A DNA stretch of 5,970 nt, taken from JANRLJ01 sp034437895 (GTDB lineage Bacteria; Chloroflexota; Anaerolineae; Aggregatilineales; Phototrophicaceae). Every line of letters starts with the position of its first letter. Position 1 is the stretch's first letter. The position numbers and the translations under genes were made by a program. Where the stretch lies: assembly GCA_034437895.1 (NCBI GenBank), contig DAOTTO010000472.1, positions 1 to 5,970 on the forward strand. The letters are read 5' to 3'. Shown piece by piece: positions 1 through 5,970 of the stretch. Below the pieces are notes generated by a model. It was not told the origin of the DNA. It saw only the letters and a list, made by a program, of their open reading frames with translations, and did no database searches.

Positions 1-3000
1 ACGAAGCCAACACTTCAACCGTAACCGGGTTAACACCCACGCGCTGAAGCTGCTGCATGGCAACTTCTTGCGAACCAGGCAATGTATCACCCGGATAAGC
101 CGCGCCGTTGCCGCGAATGGGCGTAGTGCCTGCATTATCATCACCGACGACAACAGGAATGTTGAAGGCTTCGAGAATGCGTTGAAGTGACGGTTCATTC
201 GCGCCACCGTTGAAGTTCGTGAAGGCCAAACCACGCAGTTCAACCGCGACAGTCGCCGTGTCAGGATCATTAATGCCCGTCAAGTTAAGCGCAGCGATGC
301 GGACGCAAGAGCTTACGCCAGCACCGCAGCCAGTGGTCGGGTTAAAGGCGATATTGATGATGACCGATGCACCCGCTGCGATGTTGATCGGCTGGGCAGG
401 CGGCGTAATCATCTGGAACTGATTGGCATTCACACCACCGAGCGCCCGCGCTGTAATCGTCAGCGGGGCAGCACCCGTATTGGTGATCGTCACAGGCCGA
501 ACCGGGCTGGCAGCACCACCGATACCATCACTGAAGACCAAGCGATTCGGTGTGACCACGATATTCGGTGCTGCACCAGGGTCAGAGGCGACACCCGCTA
601 AAGTCACAACAGCATTGGGCGAGTTGGCAGAGCTATTGACAAGTGTCAGCGTCGCGGCCTTATTCCCTGCTGTCGTCGAATTAAAGACCACATTGATGGT
701 CGCGGAGCCAGCCGGGGCAATCGTCAAAGGCAGGCCGGGCGGGGTATCTAATTGGAATTCCGCCGCATTTACGCCGCCCAACGTGAGCGCCGTGATTGTC
801 AGCGGGCCGGTGCCGGTATTGTTGATCGTAATGCCCAGTGGAGCCGATGCGCCGCCGCCTACTTGATCGACAAAGTTCAAAGTCATTGGCGCGACCACGA
901 TATTAGAAGGCGCGTTGGTCGCCGTGCCTGTTAAGTTCATAACCGCATTCGGAGTGTCGGGGTCATTGCTGGCAATCGTCAATGTCGCCGCTTTAGCGCC
1001 TGCTGTTGCAGGATTAAAGACTACATCGACTGTCGCGGAAGCACCCGCTGCCACATTCAAAGGAGTCGCAGGTGCGAAGATTTGGAACTCCGCCCCATTC
1101 GCGCCACCTAATGTGAAGCCTGTGATCGTCAGCGGTTGGGTACCCGTATTATTGATCGTAACCGTCTGTGGAGCGCTGGCTGCCCCGCCTGCCGGATCAG
1201 TGAAATCCAGCATACCGGGAGAAAGCGCGATATTAGGCGCAACAGCAGGCGTAGTCGCCGTACCATTCAATGTAACGACAACATTAGGGGTATCGGGATC
1301 GCTGCTGTTGATGGTGTAGGTCGCCGTTTTAGCGCCAACCGTCGCGGCATTTAAGGAGATCGTTACCGTAACCGATGCCCCCGATGCGACGAATGACGGC
1401 ACACCCGGTTCAGTCACAATTTGGAACTGGGCTGCGTCCACGCCACCCAATGTTAAGGTGTTCAGCGCGAGATTGGCTGTACCCGTATTGCTGATCGTCA
1501 GCGTAACGGGTGCGGAAGGTGCTGCATCCACCACATCAGTGAAGGGCATAGGGTTGGGCGTAACAAAAATATTCGGGATGCCGGGCTGAAGCAGCGTAAT
1601 CTTGTTATCTGCATTCGTGCTTTCATCGCCATATTCAACCACATACAGGCTGCCATTGGCGACATTTTCAACCAGATCAAGCGGATTATTGAAGGCTGTT
1701 AGGCCGGGGATGCCCGTCGTTGAGGAGATGATATTTAACTGGGGGCCGCCGGGCTGCAAAACGATGATGTCATCATTTTGGCTAAAGCGCACGACCATCA
1801 AAGTACCTTGTAAAGCGCCGCCAAAAGCCGTCGCATTACGATACTCAATTACGCCATTGGGCGATTTATTAAAGCTGAAGTTAAAAGAAGCGCCGCGCCA
1901 GTTGGGGTCTGGCTGGGTGCCGACGGGGTAATGATTGCCCACTTGTCCGGCATCAGCGCCAGCCGTCGGATTACCGCCGTTCAACACCCACTCGCAGCGC
2001 GTGGGGTTGGGATGACCATAATAACCACCCTGCACCACACGGAAGAGATAATCTTCCTGCGTCACGATATTGATAGCAACCGGAACAGCGCCGCCCGTAT
2101 AAGCCGCACCATTGGCACGGGCTGTACAAGCAGGTTCAGTCGCAAATGCCCCAGGTGTGCCGGGGGAGTTACCGCCGCCTGCTGAACCGTTGGTGGGAAC
2201 ATAAAGCTGACCGTTGGTGTGCCAAACCAGATCATAAGCGTTGCGAACACCTGTCGCGTATAAGGTAACGGGTGCATTCGCCGCTCTTGGATTATAAGGT
2301 AAACCTGCCTGGTTAAGCTGGAAGTTGTTCGCGTCCAGCAAATTGCCATCTGCGCTGGCAGTTCCAGTAGCCACATTCAACGCCGCACCCGGAAGCGTAG
2401 CGGTGTTAATCCGCAGCACCGCCGCGCTGAGGATCGTATCCGGCTGCTGCCCCCACGCATTGTCGCGTGCGCCCATCGCGCTGATGCTGCCTTGCGTTAG
2501 ATACAACGCACCATCGGGGCCAAAAGCAAGGCTGTTGGTCAAGTGATCTTTTACCGAGCGCGGCAAACCGGTAACTTTTAGCTCCGCCGCCCAAACACCT
2601 GCGGTACGAGTCAGGCGCGAAACCTGCCCGGTGAAATGCGGACCGGGGAACACATTGGCATTATGTGAAACCCACATAATCGGGTTGGCAGCGGTGCTAC
2701 CGGGTTGGAAGGCGATACCAATCGCAATCCGATTGCCCAACGCGCCGATAAGCTGTTCATCATTTAAGAGGCCATCCGCTTGGATCGCCCAGTTATAAAT
2801 TTCGCCTGTGTTGGTCACAGCATAAAGACGGTTATCCGGCCCAATGGCGACGCTGGTATAACCGCGTGAAGGTAAGTTCATGGGGATTTTGGTAAAAGCA
2901 ACCCCGGCTGGCGGTGGTGCCGCGACCCCGCCTGTGGTGAAAGTCATCGCAAACGGGATCATACCAATACCCGCGCCATCCAAAACCTGCGCCGTCACTT

Positions 3001-3886
3001 CAAAGGTATAGTTGGTGTTGGGGGTCAAGTTTGCGGCAGGCACAAATGTAATCGCGTCGCCGCCGCCCGTCGTGTTGATTGAGGTAGAGGTGACTAAATT
3101 GGCAGGCTGTCCGGTGGGATACAACCGAACCGTTGTCGCATTGACGGTTGTACCGTTTAAGCCGCCGTTGGGCAGGTTCAAGCTGGTGGTCGAAATCGAC
3201 CCGTCTACCGCCACATTGATGGCATTATTTGCCGGATTAGTACCCAGAATAGAAGGCCGCGCCGGACCTGCCAGTGGGGCAATGATGACGTAATTGATTT
3301 TAGTGTTATTGCCGCCAAACGCATCAAGGGTCAAGCGCCCATCATTGACGTTGACCTGTACAGTAATCGTACTAAATTTATTGGCCGCTGTCGGTGTAAA
3401 GTCAACCGCCAGCACCCCTTCCACATTCACACGATGAACACTGTCCACCGCTGCACCTGCATCGCCCGCGCTGACTTCGACGCTGTAGCCGCCGTTATCC
3501 GTCACAATCTCCCAGATGCCTTCAGTCTCTTGACCGGGGTTAATGCCACCGGGGACATTATTGGCTTGCATGTGGATGAGGGTGTTTTGTCGGAGTTGAA
3601 TGGCTGCAACGTTACGGTTGCGCCCGTTGCCGACCAAATTCAGCGGCGTACCATCAGCCGGATTGACCCAGCCATAGGTATAACCGCCCGCTTGGTTCGC
3701 GCCGTTGCGTAGCGCAAACGCTTCGCCGGAGTCACGCAAATAACCCGCTGGTGGCACTGTCGCCGCGTCCTGAAAATTGATGGACACGTTAACGGGTGCT
3801 GCCGACGCAGGCACAACGAAAACACTCAAACTTAATAAAACAATCAGTAATAGAAAAGTGGTAATGAAAATACGGTTATGTTTCAT
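1..3886 (-). CDS. Secreted modular protein: malectin-like, Big_5, glucose/sorbosone dehydrogenase-like propeller and choice-of-anchor D repeats (3' end outside window)
   Basis: 1295 residues are visible with no stop or frameshift, and the gene continues past base 1. The ATG at 3886 follows GGGGAG by 8 bases. Residues 1-29 look like a Sec signal peptide: KHNR, a long hydrophobic core, then ASA with likely cleavage after A29. Residues 33-204 resemble a malectin-like galactose-binding-fold domain (INFQ, YGW, LIHMQ, WEI, NVEG, DGRLTL, KINYVII). Residues 209-319 resemble a Big_5 Ig-like domain (TNPANNAINVAVDGSI, then LTPNTNYTFEV). Residues 330-768 resemble the glucose/sorbosone dehydrogenase propeller: H448 lies seven residues before FGPDG (455-459), and R548 is in GVRN. 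These match the positions of the catalytic His and the PQQ-contacting Arg in soluble glucose dehydrogenases. Residues 772-1221 are four choice-of-anchor D repeats. Residues 1222-1295 begin another domain (NEPSLQRIL, then VVVGDDN). Oxidation of an extracellular sugar with PQQ is inferred; many propellers of this type have no known substrate. The protein is probably surface-attached through an unseen C-terminus. Confidence 0.93.
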   Translation of the reverse strand, partial: MKHNRIFITTFLLLIVLLSLSVFVVPASAAPVNVSINFQDAATVPPAGYLRDSGEAFALRNGANQAGGYTYGWVNPADGTPLNLVGNGRNRNVAAIQLRQNTLIHMQANNVPGGINPGQETEGIWEIVTDNGGYSVEVSAGDAGAAVDSVHRVNVEGVLAVDFTPTAANKFSTITVQVNVNDGRLTLDAFGGNNTKINYVIIAPLAGPARPSILGTNPANNAINVAVDGSISTTSLNLPNGGLNGTTVNATTVRLYPTGQPANLVTSTSINTTGGGDAITFVPAANLTPNTNYTFEVTAQVLDGAGIGMIPFAMTFTTGGVAAPPPAGVAFTKIPMNLPSRGYTSVAIGPDNRLYAVTNTGEIYNWAIQADGLLNDEQLIGALGNRIAIGIAFQPGSTAANPIMWVSHNANVFPGPHFTGQVSRLTRTAGVWAAELKVTGLPRSVKDHLTNSLAFGPDGALYLTQGSISAMGARDNAWGQQPDTILSAAVLRINTATLPGAALNVATGTASADGNLLDANNFQLNQAGLPYNPRAANAPVTLYATGVRNAYDLVWHTNGQLYVPTNGSAGGGNSPGTPGAFATEPACTARANGAAYTGGAVPVAINIVTQEDYLFRVVQGGYYGHPNPTRCEWVLNGGNPTAGADAGQVGNHYPVGTQPDPNWRGASFNFSFNKSPNGVIEYRNATAFGGALQGTLMVVRFSQNDDIIVLQPGGPQLNIISSTTGIPGLTAFNNPLDLVENVANGSLYVVEYGDESTNADNKITLLQPGIPNIFVTPNPMPFTDVVDAAPSAPVTLTISNTGTANLALNTLTLGGVDAAQFQIVTEPGVPSFVASGASVTVTISLNAATVGAKTATYTINSSDPDTPNVVVTLNGTATTPAVAPNIALSPGMLDFTDPAGGAASAPQTVTINNTGTQPLTITGFTLGGANGAEFQIFAPATPLNVAAGASATVDVVFNPATAGAKAATLTIASNDPDTPNAVMNLTGTATNAPSNIVVAPMTLNFVDQVGGGASAPLGITINNTGTGPLTITALTLGGVNAAEFQLDTPPGLPLTIAPAGSATINVVFNSTTAGNKAATLTLVNSSANSPNAVVTLAGVASDPGAAPNIVVTPNRLVFSDGIGGAASPVRPVTITNTGAAPLTITARALGGVNANQFQMITPPAQPINIAAGASVIINIAFNPTTGCGAGVSSCVRIAALNLTGINDPDTATVAVELRGLAFTNFNGGANEPSLQRILEAFNIPVVVGDDNAGTTPIRGNGAAYPGDTLPGSQEVAMQQLQRVGVNPVTVEVLAS
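224..1573 (-). repeat. Four tandem choice-of-anchor D repeats inside the dehydrogenase-like gene
   Basis: Units run at 1573-1253, 1234-917, 904-587 and 565-224 (106-114 residues each). Each starts with N-I-hydrophobic, then a proline and a phenylalanine before an acidic residue (FTD, FTD, FVD, FSD). Each then has a (I/T)xNTG turn, PLTIT or a variant, LGGxxxxxFQ, an AxGxS turn and a closing strand. Units 2 and 3 look most alike. Unit 4 is longest because of a cysteine-bearing insert. The similarity is clear in protein and looser in DNA. The repeats are likely a spacer or stalk of Ig-like beta sandwiches. Confidence 0.88.
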
Positions 3887-3894
3887 GTCTGTGT

Positions 3895-3900
3895 CTCCCC
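3895..3900 (-). promoter_or_regulatory. Shine-Dalgarno sequence (GGGGAG) of the dehydrogenase-like gene
   Basis: The minus strand reads GGGGAG, then 8 bases, then ATG at 3886. It fixes the start codon, and a convincing signal peptide begins exactly there. Confidence 0.75.
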
Positions 3901-3995
3901 AAAAGACAGCAATGTATGGCTTTGTTAATGCCCTTAATGGGCTTAGGCTGAGTGTTCCTAAAAAATGAATTAGAAAAATCAGGCTCAAGTGAAAG

Positions 3996-4024
3996 GATAT
4001 AACAACTTTGTCTCAGTTTATGAA
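3996..4024 (-). promoter_or_regulatory. Tentative sigma-70-like promoter for the dehydrogenase-like gene
   Basis: Minus-strand TTCATA (4024-4019) and TATATC (4001-3996) are 17 bases apart, each matching the consensus at four of six positions. A TG lies one base before the second box, as in extended -10 promoters. Transcription would start near 3989 and give a leader of about 100 bases. In DNA this AT-rich, a match of this strength can occur by chance. Confidence 0.28.
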
Positions 4025-4112
4025 ATTTTAGAAAAAAATTCGGAACGTATTTACGTTATTCACTTTGCGCGGTTTAAGGGTTTAAGAAAGGTTAGAAGAA
4101 TTAAGATTTTAC

Positions 4113-4145
4113 CCCCTCCCCCACCGAAAAACGGTATAGGAGGGG
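4113..4145 (-). terminator. Possible terminator hairpin after the LPSTG gene (weak U-tract)
   Basis: A 7-bp perfect outer stem pairs 4113-4119 (CCCCTCC) with 4139-4145 (GGAGGGG). A 3-by-3 internal loop leads to an inner 4-bp stem, 4123-4126 (ACCG) with 4132-4135 (CGGT), closed by a loop of five A on the plus strand (five T on the minus). It begins 19 bases past the stop codon, where a terminator is expected. The downstream minus-strand sequence is AT-rich (GTAAAATCTTAATTCTT) but lacks a proper T-run. It may therefore be a weak or factor-assisted terminator, or an mRNA 3'-end stabilising element. Confidence 0.45.
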
Positions 4146-4164
4146 TTAGAAAATTTGAGACGAT

Positions 4165-4284
4165 TTATGAAGATTTTTGTAGACGGCGGGAAGCCATCAT
4201 CACACTCAGGAGCATCGCGCCGCCAAACAATCCGAACAGAGGCAGTCGCCATGCGCTCCAGGGTGATTGTCCGGTGGAGGGCAG
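4165..4284 (-). other. C-terminal sortase-type sorting signal (LPSTG, membrane segment, basic tail)
   Basis: The codons at 4284-4270 read LPSTG. After a short spacer (QSPWSAWR) comes a hydrophobic run, LPLFGLFGGAMLLSVMMA, then RRLQKSS and the stop. This three-part order is the classic cell-wall sorting signal, in which sortase cuts between Thr and Gly. No sortase gene is in the window, so covalent attachment is inferred; the segment could otherwise act only as a membrane anchor. Confidence 0.8.
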
Positions 4285-5970
4285 TGCGCTCACGCTCAAG
4301 ATTTGGGCGCTGCTGCACTGTGCGCCTGCACACGCTTCGTTGCGGATTGAAAATGGCAGGCTTGTTGTCGCACGGATGCGCGTCTGGATGCTGATCGTCA
4401 CCGTTTGATTGGCATCAATCTGCGGGATAGTCGCACTGACCGACTGCCCATTGGCGCTGGCGGTGCCGCTGCTGGCGGAGGTGGAAAGAATTTCCAGGTC
4501 AGCCGGGACATTATCGGTCACGGTGACATTGGCGACTGGGGCGGAATTGGGATTGATGACGGTGATCGTCCATGTGACGGTATTCCCCGGCAGTGCAAAA
4601 GGCGGCATAACGGACTTGCTGATCGTCACGCTGCCTGTCGCTGCGGGGGCGGTAGTCGTCGTGGGCGGAACAACAGTCGGCACAACAACGGGCGCGGTGG
4701 TGCCGTTGACAGTTCCTTGCAGGCCGATGCTCGTCAGGGGGCCATTCGCGCCATTGTGGGCAATATCGAGCGAAGCCACTTTTGCACCCGCCGAGAAGGG
4801 GGTGAATGTTACGGTAATGCTGGTGCTATCCCCGACATTCAACGTAATCGGCGCGGTAAAGCTGTGGCGGAAACTGTCGGCATTCGCGCCGGTCAGTGTC
4901 ACACCGCTGATTGTCACGGCTGGATCGCCCACGTTGCCGTTATAGGTCAACGTGACGGATTGTGCCGGACTTGCCAGCGCAAAATTCGGGTCGGCAACCG
5001 CATTCGGATCGCTTGGTAAAGTGACTACGCCAAAATTCAGTGAAAGCGGTGCAGCCTGCAAGCCAGAAGCAACCGGTGCTGTCGCGCTCCCGGTCACATT
5101 AATCACGGCATTGGTTGGGGTCGCTGTACCATTATCGTGAGCGACAGTAATTGTTGCTGCAAAATTTCCAGCAGCATTCGGTGCAAATCCGACAGCAAAT
5201 GAGTAGCTCTGACCAGCAGGCAGCGTCACGGGCGCACCCAAGGGGGTCAATTGGAACTGCGCGGCATCGGCACCGCCCAATGTGAGCGAACTTATGAGGA
5301 TGGAAGGCGCACCCACTGCTCCGGCATTCGTCAGGACGACGTTAAGTGAACTCGCTGGCGCACCCACGATCACCGCGCCAAAGTTGACCGGATTCGGGTT
5401 AATCGTCAGCACCGCGACAATCGGCGCGACACCTGTACCCGTCATCGGGACGACGAGGGTGGGGCCATTCACGCCGTTATGGGTGATCGTCAAGTTGCCG
5501 CCCTGTGCGCCTGCCGCAGTCGGGGTAAAGATGGCGTTGAAGGTCGCCGTTTGTCCGGCCAAAATATTGATCGGCAGCGCCGCGTTATGCGTAAAGACCA
5601 CGTTATCAGACACAACCGCGCTGACTGCAATCGCCGCTGTTCCGGTATTGGTGAGGGTGACGACCTGTGTTCCCGGAGCAGCGCCAATCGTCACGTTGCC
5701 AAAAGCGATGGGGTTTGGTGTCGCGCCCAAGGTCGAAGCCGGTGCAGCCAAACCCGTCCCCGTGATATTGGCGGTGATCGTCGGGCCATTCGTGCCATTG
5801 TGAGTGACCGTCAAGATGCCATTTTGTGCGCCTACCGCTGTCGATGTAAAGACCACATTGAAGGTTGCTGTTTGCCCCGCCAAGATGTTCATCGGCAGTA
5901 CCGCGTTGTGCGTAAAGACGAGGTTATTGCTGGCAATCGCGGTGACGTTGATCGCGGCAGTACCCGTATT
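4165..5970 (-). CDS. LPSTG-anchored surface protein with choice-of-anchor D (ASH-like) repeats and a DUF11-like domain (5' end outside window)
   Basis: The frame is open from the window edge to TAA at 4165-4167, giving 601 visible residues; the start lies outside. The ATG at 5892 is not the start, because it falls inside a repeat (LPMNIL, against LPINIL in the next copy) and the repeat continues in frame upstream of it. Visible residues 1-73, 78-180, 185-297 and 303-422 are four Ig-like beta-sandwich repeats of the choice-of-anchor D/ASH type, the first incomplete. Residues 423-446 are a Pro/Thr/Val linker. Residues 447-562 resemble a DUF11 domain (GNTVTWTITVINPN, VTVTDNVPADLEI) with two close cysteines (C547, C552). 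LPSTG at 563-567 is followed by a hydrophobic segment (about 576-593) and the tail RRLQKSS, the layout of a sortase substrate. A structural or adhesive role at the cell surface is inferred; no catalytic domain is visible. The missing N-terminal part could carry one. Confidence 0.93.
   Translation of the reverse strand, partial: NTGTAAINVTAIASNNLVFTHNAVLPMNILAGQTATFNVVFTSTAVGAQNGILTVTHNGTNGPTITANITGTGLAAPASTLGATPNPIAFGNVTIGAAPGTQVVTLTNTGTAAIAVSAVVSDNVVFTHNAALPINILAGQTATFNAIFTPTAAGAQGGNLTITHNGVNGPTLVVPMTGTGVAPIVAVLTINPNPVNFGAVIVGAPASSLNVVLTNAGAVGAPSILISSLTLGGADAAQFQLTPLGAPVTLPAGQSYSFAVGFAPNAAGNFAATITVAHDNGTATPTNAVINVTGSATAPVASGLQAAPLSLNFGVVTLPSDPNAVADPNFALASPAQSVTLTYNGNVGDPAVTISGVTLTGANADSFRHSFTAPITLNVGDSTSITVTFTPFSAGAKVASLDIAHNGANGPLTSIGLQGTVNGTTAPVVVPTVVPPTTTTAPAATGSVTISKSVMPPFALPGNTVTWTITVINPNSAPVANVTVTDNVPADLEILSTSASSGTASANGQSVSATIPQIDANQTVTISIQTRIRATTSLPFSIRNEACAGAQCSSAQILSVSALPSTGQSPWSAWRLPLFGLFGGAMLLSVMMASRRLQKSS
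4705..5970 (-). repeat. Tandem ASH-like repeats inside the LPSTG protein
   Basis: Units lie at 5970-5752 (partial), 5739-5431, 5418-5080 and 5064-4705. The first two share a 321-base period and about 52 of 73 aligned residues, with runs such as NILAGQTATFN and FTHNA conserved. The third has the LGGADAAQFQ turn also typical of the neighbouring gene's repeats. The fourth is longer, with an insert around DPNAVADPNF. The HNGxNGP turn occurs in the first, second and fourth units. Confidence 0.88.

Larger units (their letters stand above)
3887..4164. other. AT-rich intergenic region and leader between the two genes
   Basis: These 278 bases separate the stop of the LPSTG gene from the start of the dehydrogenase-like gene. 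The region is clearly more AT-rich than the flanking coding DNA. It holds a G/C-rich hairpin near the upstream stop, a tentative promoter near the middle and a ribosome binding site at the end. A small 4-bp stem (GCCC/GGGC with a 5-base loop) sits at 3930-3942, 44-56 bases before the start codon. I see no tRNA, no recognisable riboswitch and no convincing small gene. Confidence 0.8.

Noticed and set aside
423..1319. Plus-strand open frames of 147 and 134 codons opposite the repeat region of the dehydrogenase-like gene
   Set aside because: They are antisense images of the choice-of-anchor D units, overlap the continuous minus-strand frame completely, and have no recognisable domain.
1253..1573. 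CRISPR-like or satellite array, because of the regular spacing of similar segments across 224-1573
   Set aside because: The period is about 330 bases, similarity is mainly in protein, and the units are in frame inside a gene, which fits tandem protein domains.
2062..2594. Minus-strand frames of 104 and 62 codons inside the propeller region, suggesting a possible frameshift
   Set aside because: The main frame reads coherently through this stretch, with propeller motifs on both sides and no stop, so these are alternative-frame shadows and the gene is intact.
3983..3988. TTGAGC as a -35 box for the dehydrogenase-like gene
   Set aside because: Only T-runs follow at the proper spacing, with no acceptable -10 box.
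3989..4408. Plus-strand reading frame of 139 codons starting with GTG, crossing the intergenic region
   Set aside because: It has no ribosome binding site, its proline run is only the translated hairpin, and its second half is antisense to the well-supported end of the LPSTG gene.
4405..5803. Plus-strand open frames of 204, 178 and 173 codons opposite the LPSTG gene
   Set aside because: They are antisense shadows. They mirror the period of the minus-strand repeats, and their products are low-complexity Ala/Val/Pro or Arg/Gly sequences without domain features.
5890..5892. ATG as the start of the LPSTG gene
   Set aside because: It lies in the middle of a repeat unit, at a position that is Ile in the next unit, and the repeat extends upstream in frame to the window edge.

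Overview
The window holds two large, co-directional minus-strand genes for modular extracellular proteins, both cut by the window edges. A 278-base intergenic region separates them. No RNA gene, insertion sequence, CRISPR array or plus-strand gene is supported. The upstream gene carries a C-terminal LPSTG sorting-type signal. Together with the Pro/Thr linker, the choice-of-anchor D (ASH-like) repeats and a DUF11-like domain, this suggests a bacterium with sortase-type surface anchoring. My best guess is a Chloroflexota (Anaerolineae-like) genome, possibly a metagenome assembly. That is an impression from protein style, not a proven placement.

Layout in the direction of transcription (high to low coordinates). 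Positions 5970-4165 encode the last 601 residues of a repeat-rich surface protein. It has four visible beta-sandwich repeats (the first partial), a P/T-rich linker, a DUF11-like domain, LPSTG, a transmembrane segment and a basic tail. Positions 4164-3887 are AT-rich. They contain a two-part hairpin 19 bases after the stop codon, a tentative promoter, and a clear Shine-Dalgarno sequence (GGGGAG). Positions 3886-1 encode the first 1295 residues of a secreted protein. Its order is signal peptide, malectin-like carbohydrate-binding domain, Big_5-type Ig-like domain, glucose/sorbosone dehydrogenase-like six-bladed propeller, four choice-of-anchor D repeats, then the start of a further domain. The reading frame is open over its whole visible length.

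The genes probably form two transcription units of one surface-protein locus. The dehydrogenase-like protein may bind and oxidise sugars outside the cell. The anchored neighbour is probably an adhesive or structural stalk made of related repeats. A functional link between the two is inference from adjacency and shared repeat type. I see no sign of a wholly new system. The most noteworthy points are the modular dehydrogenase-like protein, the sorting signal, the recent repeat duplication and the G/C-rich intergenic hairpin.
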